The notes beneath the pieces are model-generated. The model ran no database searches. It saw nothing but the letters and a program-made list of their open reading frames with translations, and had not been told where the DNA came from. Made by a program: the position numbers and the translations under genes. DNA of 64,000 nt from an uncultured Gemmataceae bacterium. Its GTDB lineage: Bacteria > Planctomycetota > Planctomycetia > Gemmatales > Gemmataceae. The stretch lies in assembly GCA_937923405.1 (NCBI GenBank), contig CALDUY010000008.1, positions 229,951 through 293,950 on the forward strand, given 5' to 3'. This document shows, piece after piece, positions 63,851-64,000 of this stretch. Each line of letters starts with the position of its first letter. Within the stretch, counting starts at the first letter, position 1.

Positions 63851-64000
63851 ATGGAAATGGAAAAGCTCGTCTCCCTGTGCAAACGTCGTGGCTTTCTCTT
63901 TCAGTCCAGCGAAATCTACGGCGGATTGAATGGCTTTTGGGACTATGGTCCGCTGGGCGTCGAGCTAAAGCGCAACATCAAAGAAGCCTGGTGGCGCGAC
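63851..64000 (+). CDS. glyQS: Glycyl-tRNA synthetase, N-terminal fragment
   Basis: The first 50 codons of a class II glycyl-tRNA synthetase of the single-chain (alpha-2) type; the gene is cut by the window end. [20 protein letters not shown] and the following AWW segment are diagnostic. AAAAAGG lies about ten bases before the ATG. Confidence 0.9.
   Translation, partial: MEMEKLVSLCKRRGFLFQSSEIYGGLNGFWDYGPLGVELKRNIKEAWWRD

Overview
The window looks like the chromosome of a planctomycete, most likely in or near the Gemmatales. This is an inference from gene content: an exosortase fused to an EpsI-like tail, a zinc-ribbon/DUF1559-like/TIGR03067-like secreted giant, several Hanks-type kinases (one of them dead), a sigma/anti-sigma pair, a long sigma factor, and DUF3352-like and other exported proteins of planctomycete type. 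No rRNA, tRNA, CRISPR array, prophage or intact insertion sequence was recognised.

Region 1 (1-16.3 kb) is a cell-surface glycan locus. The AT-rich leftmost 5.2 kb (minus strand) carries two GT4 glycosyltransferases, rfbB, rfbA and a reductase resembling the eukaryotic/viral bifunctional 3,5-epimerase/4-reductase (NRS/ER). Together these could make dTDP-L-rhamnose without rmlC. Next come a small lipoprotein, a Wza-like export lipoprotein, a CpsB-type PHP phosphatase, a Wzc-type tyrosine autokinase with a Tyr-rich tail, and a WecA/TagO-like initiating transferase. After a 964-bp gap lie an exosortase-EpsI fusion and a coupled TPR membrane protein.

Region 2 (16.6-23.4 kb, minus) is regulatory: a MASE1-like multi-PAS histidine kinase, a sigma-54 activator with no receiver domain, a sigma-70-family factor overlapping it, and an MCE (MlaD) protein with an OmpA-like tail. 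Region 3 (23.7-29.9 kb) holds the 1276-residue zinc-ribbon/DUF1559-like protein, an FGGY pentulose kinase and a PIG-L deacetylase. Region 4 (29.9-36.6 kb, minus) runs SDR, Bpt aminoacyl transferase, ABC ATPase, ABC permease and a large anchored partner protein.

Region 5 (36.8-51.6 kb) is mixed housekeeping: a pseudokinase, a FolK-SDR fusion, a secreted prenyltransferase-fold protein, a DRG-like GTPase with TGS domain, purine nucleoside phosphorylase, an FHA protein, an EEP-family hydrolase, rpsR, gap-pgk, mdh, a Ser/Thr kinase with TPRs, a Nudix hydrolase, a CysQ-like phosphatase and a tiny Cys-rich protein. Region 6 (51.8-64 kb) contains feoA-feoA-feoB, a LipB-like protein without its catalytic residues, a stand-alone receiver, then a plus-strand run: ECF sigma, anti-sigma, DUF3352-like protein, secreted esterase, zinc-ribbon Ser/Thr kinase, comB and the start of glycyl-tRNA synthetase.

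The best candidates for new biology are the NRS/ER-like enzyme, the MCE-OmpA fusion, the sigma-70/sigma-54 activator pair, the FolK-SDR fusion with altered catalytic residues, the dead LipB-like protein, the pseudokinase and several hairpin repeats. All were read by eye; no alignment or database search was run.
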